Below, in pieces: positions 60,231-64,000 of a DNA stretch of 64,000 nt. This DNA comes from Dryomyza anilis (lineage: Eukaryota; Arthropoda; Insecta; Diptera; Dryomyzidae). Position numbers and translations under genes: made by a program. The notes under the pieces are model-generated. The model did no database searches. It had not been told where the DNA came from and saw only the letters and a program-made list of their open reading frames with translations. Every line of letters begins with the position of its first letter. Position 1 is the first letter of the stretch. The stretch is from positions 54,274,622-54,338,621 of the forward strand of contig OX638133.1 of the NCBI GenBank assembly GCA_951804985.1, read 5' to 3'.

Positions 60231-60660
60231 GTGAATTTATTTTAAATTAATAATATTAATGCACATAGAGTTGCATATTTTTGTTTCGTAAGAATATTTT
60301 GTATATACACAATTATAATATAAAAGAGTTGCATACATTGCAGTAATTGTTATTACTCAGACTAATGCCTAAGGTCAATTTTCAGAATTTTAATGCAACA
60401 CAAATAAGTATATATACAGCAGTATAATCTAAGGTCAATTTTAAGAGTTTTTGTTGGTGCAATATATGTATGCACAATGAATAAAATGTACTGGAGCAAC
60501 TATGTATAATAAGATTATTTCTATATGGGTAGATTACTGCGATAATTAATACAAAATAGTATATAATAAACTTAGATATGAGTAAAAATTGGAGCGAATG
60601 AACTTCATTACATCTTCAACTCTGTGACAAGAAATTTAATATAAATTAAATAAGTGTATA
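60231..60660 (+). other. AT-rich leader before env
   Basis: No gene. A splice acceptor for env mRNA would be expected here by analogy with errantiviruses (for example after CTCTGTGACAAG at 60619-60630), but I cannot confirm one. Confidence 0.4.
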
Positions 60661-61125
60661 ATGTTGGCGATAAATTTGACTTTCCTGTTCGTAATGGTGG
60701 TCAATGGAGAACTCATTTGGAGACCGACAGCGTTGGATCAACACCCACTAATGTTCGAGAGAAAGTCAGATGCGTGGATTTACAACGACGAATGGACCGT
60801 GATAACGAAGTTTGTGCCGACCGATCTAAAAGAATTATTGAAGCTAACTGCCGACTTTATCACGAAGGCGCAAGATTCATGTAAGACAATGGAACAGCTT
60901 ATAGTCACAACGGAATACGTAGAGGCGTGTGGCATACCATGGAAAGAAACAGAGGCTGTCTTGACGAATGTACAAAAAACAAGCAATCGAATTAAGGGGA
61001 TGATGGAGAAGCATGATAGCAGTGGCAACCATTACCAAGGAGGAAAGACAAAGCGAGCTAGATAGATAGTAGGGGAAGCTCTGCACTGGGCATTTGGAGT
61101 AATGGACGAGCGTATAATAGCAACC
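60661..61125 (+). pseudogene. env: env, surface part and fusion-peptide region
   Basis: ATG 60661 opens 134 codons with a hydrophobic signal peptide (MLAINLTFLFVMVVNG, residues 1-16) and the start of an envelope protein of the baculovirus F-like class used by errantiviruses. The frame ends with a TAG at 61063-61065 immediately after KTKRAR, which looks like a furin-type cleavage site. The same frame beyond the stop shows GEALHWAFGVMDE, resembling the fusion-peptide region of that class, up to a second stop at about 61111. Cys residues near 80 and 99 could pair with the other half. The nonsense codon at the cleavage site disables this copy. Confidence 0.78.
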
Positions 61126-61127
61126 AC

Positions 61128-61592
61128 ATGATGCAGTTGGAGAATAGAGAGCGCAAAACCTATGATATGATGGAAAAACAAGTTACGGTGATGGCCAGTA
61201 ATTATGATAACTTGGCCAGACCCCTGGAAGCAACGATAAAGGAGATAGAAGGGTTACAGATTGGATTGGACGCCACGCTGACGGACCTAGCCAAAATTAA
61301 AACACAGTCACAAGAAAGGATGGCTTAGTTGGAATTTTCTATTAAAATGCTGCGGATTAAGACAATCGTGAACACAAACCTAATAGAGCTCCAGGGTCAG
61401 CAGACCAGGGAGTTGGCTATTGTAGAAGATCTGACGCATGGGGTACTACATCCAGATATACTCGATAAGGCGATGCTGAGTGAACTGACATCAGAACTGA
61501 GGTTGGCATCAGATTCCCGGTGGTTTCTAAATAATGTACTCAATGTGCACATCGCGGCCCAAGTGAAGACATTTGCAAGCAGCGGGCAGTAG
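61128..61592 (+). pseudogene. env: env, middle part (heptad-rich)
   Basis: Same protein after a frameshift at about 61112-61127, in frame 61128-61592 with one internal TAG (61326-61328). The first segment (MMEKQVTVMASNYDNLARPL ... LADLAKI-like heptads) looks like a coiled coil behind a fusion peptide. The second includes IELQGQQTRELAIVEDLTHG and VLHPDILDKAMLSEL, a pattern seen in F-like env ectodomains. It ends TFASSGQ at a cluster of TAG codons where another frame takes over. Confidence 0.72.
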
Positions 61593-62884
61593 TAGTAGTA
61601 AAAATTCCTTTACCAGAGCCTACCCCGTTCAATTTGTTTAAGGTGTATGCCGTTCCATTTCCAGGCCAAAAGGGATGGGACTTGGTGGTGCAGAACGCAG
61701 GAGAATACATAGCGGCCAGCAGGAAGAAGGATAGGTACCTAAAACTGTCAGGAGAAGACGTGTCCCGGTGTGTGAAGCTCGCAGGGCAGTCAGCGATGAA
61801 CAAAGGTGCTATACTGTGTCGAAATCCAGGAGTGGAGCTGACCAGCGGGAGTCAAAGCTGTGAGGTTGGAATGCTGAGACCAGGTGAAAGTCTGAGGGCA
61901 AGCTGTAAATTCGCGACTGTGGCTGCAAACGTGTTTTATCTGGTAAAAACAGAAACACCCAACCGACGGTTATACAGAGGACATGATGAGGGATTTGTCC
62001 TACAATGCGGCGAAGAAGAAGCCGAAGAAAGGCTAACTGGTTTTGGATATTTCGTCCTAAGTCAGGGTTGTTCCTTGAGAAACCACGAGTTGCGGATCGC
62101 GTTCAAAAATACACCTGTGATGTGGCATGAGTTCGAAATACAGCAATTCGACCACAGGGAACTCCAGGAGGCGCTGAGATTAGATGAAATAGCAGCTAAC
62201 CCGAAAGAAGGAGTGAAAGAAGGAGAAGGAGCGCATATTGTTGCCATGGACCACACAAACCTGAGAAAAGAGATGGCCGCGGGTTATCAAAACCTTGACA
62301 ACCTGCGATTGGAGTTAGCACGTGGACGCAGCAGAGTTTTTGATAAGGGTTTTACTGAACAGATGTCCGTTGTAACCGTGAGTACCTGTGGCGTGGTTTG
62401 CATCCTTCTAATACTAGGATTATGGTGTCGAAAGCAAGCTGGACAAAGCCGTCGACGTCAAGGGGACTTCAAGGAGACTCGACTAAACGTTGCTGGATTT
62501 TCAAGCAGCAAGACCGTTGCATTCGCAACTAATGATAAGCAATCAGAAGTAAGTAAGCCAGAGAACAACCAAGAGGATCTGAAGGCAACTCTGGGACTAG
62601 AAGTACCGCTATCACAGATGGAGCTCGCTGCACCCATGCCAATGGTGAGAAGGGTTTTGCTGTCTGCAGAGCCAACAATAATACCTATGGAGTCCAACGA
62701 CGGAGAGAATTGGTACAAATCCAAGGCACCAGTGGGAAAAGTTCTATTTGAGCCCATCCAGGGAACTATAAAGGCATACGAGGAAGAAGAATATTTCAAA
62801 ACAGAGGCACCGGTAAGCCTGTGGGAACGAGCAGTAACTCAACAGGCCACGCGCAACTTACAGAGCACACTGGAGCAATTATAA
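61593..62884 (+). pseudogene. env: env, membrane-proximal ectodomain, membrane anchor and tail
   Basis: The frame opens at about 61585 without ATG; the long part is 61634-62884 (416 codons). The ectodomain has at least eight Cys (e.g. SRCVKLA, ILCRN, SQSCEVG, ASCKF, LQCGEE, QGCSL), as in the Cys-rich stem of F-like env proteins. The single membrane segment is VVTVSTCGVVCILLILGLWC (about residues 246-265), followed by the basic stop RKQAGQSRRR. The cytoplasmic tail is about 150 residues and acidic, with the repeated motif KAPVG / EAPVS. This is longer than I would expect for an insect errantivirus tail. The preceding frame is joined only by a frameshift, so no intact env exists. Confidence 0.78.
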
Positions 62885-63076
62885 AAGGAAATAGAAGACA
62901 GCCATGAGGTAAACAACGGCAATAATGAGACAAGAACGGCAATAATACACAAAAGTGATGATTAATAAGCAGGAAGGTGAACGTATATATGTATGTAGTA
63001 AGAATAAAGTAAGTAAATATATGGAGGTTTGAAGTGATATAAGAAAAAAAAAAAAAAAAAAAATTTTTTTTTTTGT
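62885..63076 (+). other. 3' untranslated stretch between env and the polypurine tract
   Basis: Non-coding, with an A19/T11 foldback run at 63043-63074. Confidence 0.6.
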
Positions 63077-63089
63077 AAGGGGGGAGAAA
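63077..63089 (+). promoter_or_regulatory. polypurine tract
   Basis: AAGGGGGGAGAAA directly before the 3' LTR, where plus-strand DNA synthesis would start. Confidence 0.92.
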
Positions 63090-63786
63090 TGTTGAGTGTC
63101 AATATAATGGCAGTCAGTCATTTGAACACATTTCTCCTAAGTCAGATGACAATCAGTCATTTGAATACACTTGCCTATTGGGCATCTCTTGCTGTTCATT
63201 AAATTAGGTTGCTAACATATTTTAATAATATATTGTGCAATTGTTATTGAAAACAAAAGCATGCCATTTTCAATATGGGTTAACAACGCACTTGTTGTTA
63301 TTGTTAAAACATGCGGCGAAAATATACAATGTCAGCACTAGTGACTATGAACCCAATTCGCGACAGCGTTAAGCGGTTGAATTGTAAACAAATATGCACG
63401 CAATTAAACTACCTGGTAGGCAAAGAAACTCATGACGACTTTAAATTAAGGTTATCATGAGTTAATGAATTTTTGTATGAGTTGCGGTTTTTCTCACGGT
63501 CAGGGTTAAGAACTCTGGCGAAATGTGAAATTAAAGAAAAACAGCAAGAGATGTTTGAGAAAGTATCATTGAAACATAGTTTAAGTATTAGTATATAAGC
63601 TTTAGTTATTTAGTTCTTAAGACAGTTGTTATTAGATTAAGAAGTGAGTCGAAGAAGTGGAACAAAGATTTTTCTTTGTTTTTCTTTGTGGAAATAAAAA
63701 TTATTAAGAGGATAAACTTGAAATGGAGTAAGTGTTATTATTTATTCAATGTCTTATTTTTAGGTGATAAAATAGGGACATTAACA
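63090..63786 (+). repeat. 3' LTR of gypsy B
   Basis: Same ends as the 5' LTR. It is 21 bases longer, mainly because of a TTTTTCTTTG-type insertion at about 63669-63690 and a CATGAG insertion at about 63454. About nine substitutions separate the two LTRs. Confidence 0.95.
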
Positions 63787-64000
63787 CCTGTTGTGAAATC
63801 CTTTTATTTAGTGTGGTACTAGTTTATCTAAACTTAGTGTCATGTAAAGTACAGTTGTTTATGTATGCAATAACATTGAAATAAAATGTTGTTTGTGAGC
63901 GTTTAACTTATTTGAAACAAGGTTATTTAGTGTTGCACTTTAGTGTATCACGTCCTCTTATATGCGGAAGGACGCAATGCGGAAAATAAAAAAAAAAAAT
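63787..64000 (-). repeat. right arm of the inverted duplication, second part
   Basis: Complement of 43577-43790. It begins with the second copy of the CCTG target duplication and the remaining mariner end (to 63804). The window ends inside the arm, so its outer boundary is not visible. It differs from the left arm at several positions in 210 bases, more than the inner arm. Confidence 0.93.

Larger units (their letters stand above)
47936..63786 (+). mobile_element. gypsy B: endogenous errantivirus-like provirus
   Basis: A 15.85-kb LTR retroelement with env, bounded by 676-bp and 697-bp LTRs (TGTTGAG...ATTAACA) and a CCTG target duplication (47932-47935, 63787-63790). Order: 5' LTR, PBS, gag, protease, RT, [tandem duplication: gag, protease, RT], RNase H, integrase, a long AT-rich pol-env spacer with an antisense ORF, env, PPT, 3' LTR. 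The order with env and a tRNA-Ser-like PBS fits the 17.6/ZAM/Tom branch of errantiviruses. Every polyprotein is interrupted, so it is defective. The LTRs differ by about nine substitutions and three indels. Confidence 0.95.

Overview
This window is a eukaryotic, very AT-rich, gene-poor heterochromatin-like block made almost entirely of nested transposable elements. Higher flies (Diptera, Schizophora) fit best, and a tephritid-like fly is a reasonable guess. The grounds are: errantivirus-type gypsy elements with a tRNA-Ser-like primer site; several DINE-1/mini-me-like repeats carrying (GTCY)n; a DD41D mariner of the type described as rosa in Ceratitis; a tRNA-derived SINE with an ATT tail; and insect-style TATA/initiator promoters. 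The species assignment is inference.

Layout. 1-4316: decayed pol and A-rich 3' part of gypsy family A (copy 1). 4317-4880: DINE-like repeat. 6305-6602: old SINE. 7135-11147: a 4-kb segment bounded by TTAA plus 17-bp inverted ends (piggyBac-like, non-autonomous), holding two DINE-like copies, an LTR-like promoter/poly(A) module and a complete non-autonomous Helitron. 11360-15174: two decayed LINEs on the minus strand. 15437-30100: two huge (AAATAT)n arrays, 3.8 and 9.9 kb, separated by a duplicate of the LINE endonuclease piece. 30128-36240: fragments of LINE endonuclease, a Ty3/gypsy gag-RT, a foldback-like repeat, a clean SINE with target duplication, a gypsy integrase scrap and a Jockey RT scrap. 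36479-37179: DINE-like copy. 38800-39380: a GC-richer island of coding-like sequence. 40953-43560: gypsy A copy 2 with a SINE and TA microsatellites.

43577-64000: a large inverted duplication. Its arms contain gypsy A 3' sequence with a mariner insertion, around a loop of gypsy A pol. The right arm was then split by a 15.85-kb endogenous retrovirus (gypsy B, 47936-63786) with TGT...ACA LTRs, a 4-bp target duplication, PBS, PPT, gag, pol and a three-piece env. The intact left arm and gypsy A copy 1 preserve the pre-insertion sites of gypsy B and mariner, so the order of events can be read: gypsy A, then mariner, then inverted duplication, then gypsy B insertion, then a 3.8-kb tandem gag-pol duplication inside gypsy B.

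Most coding sequence is broken by stops and frameshifts, so no autonomous element is expected. The one compact, intact and unexpected gene is an 87-codon ORF antisense to the retrovirus between pol and env (59270-59533, minus). It has its own GC-rich coding sequence, an upstream TATA and initiator, and poly(A) signals just downstream. It is the best candidate for something undescribed.
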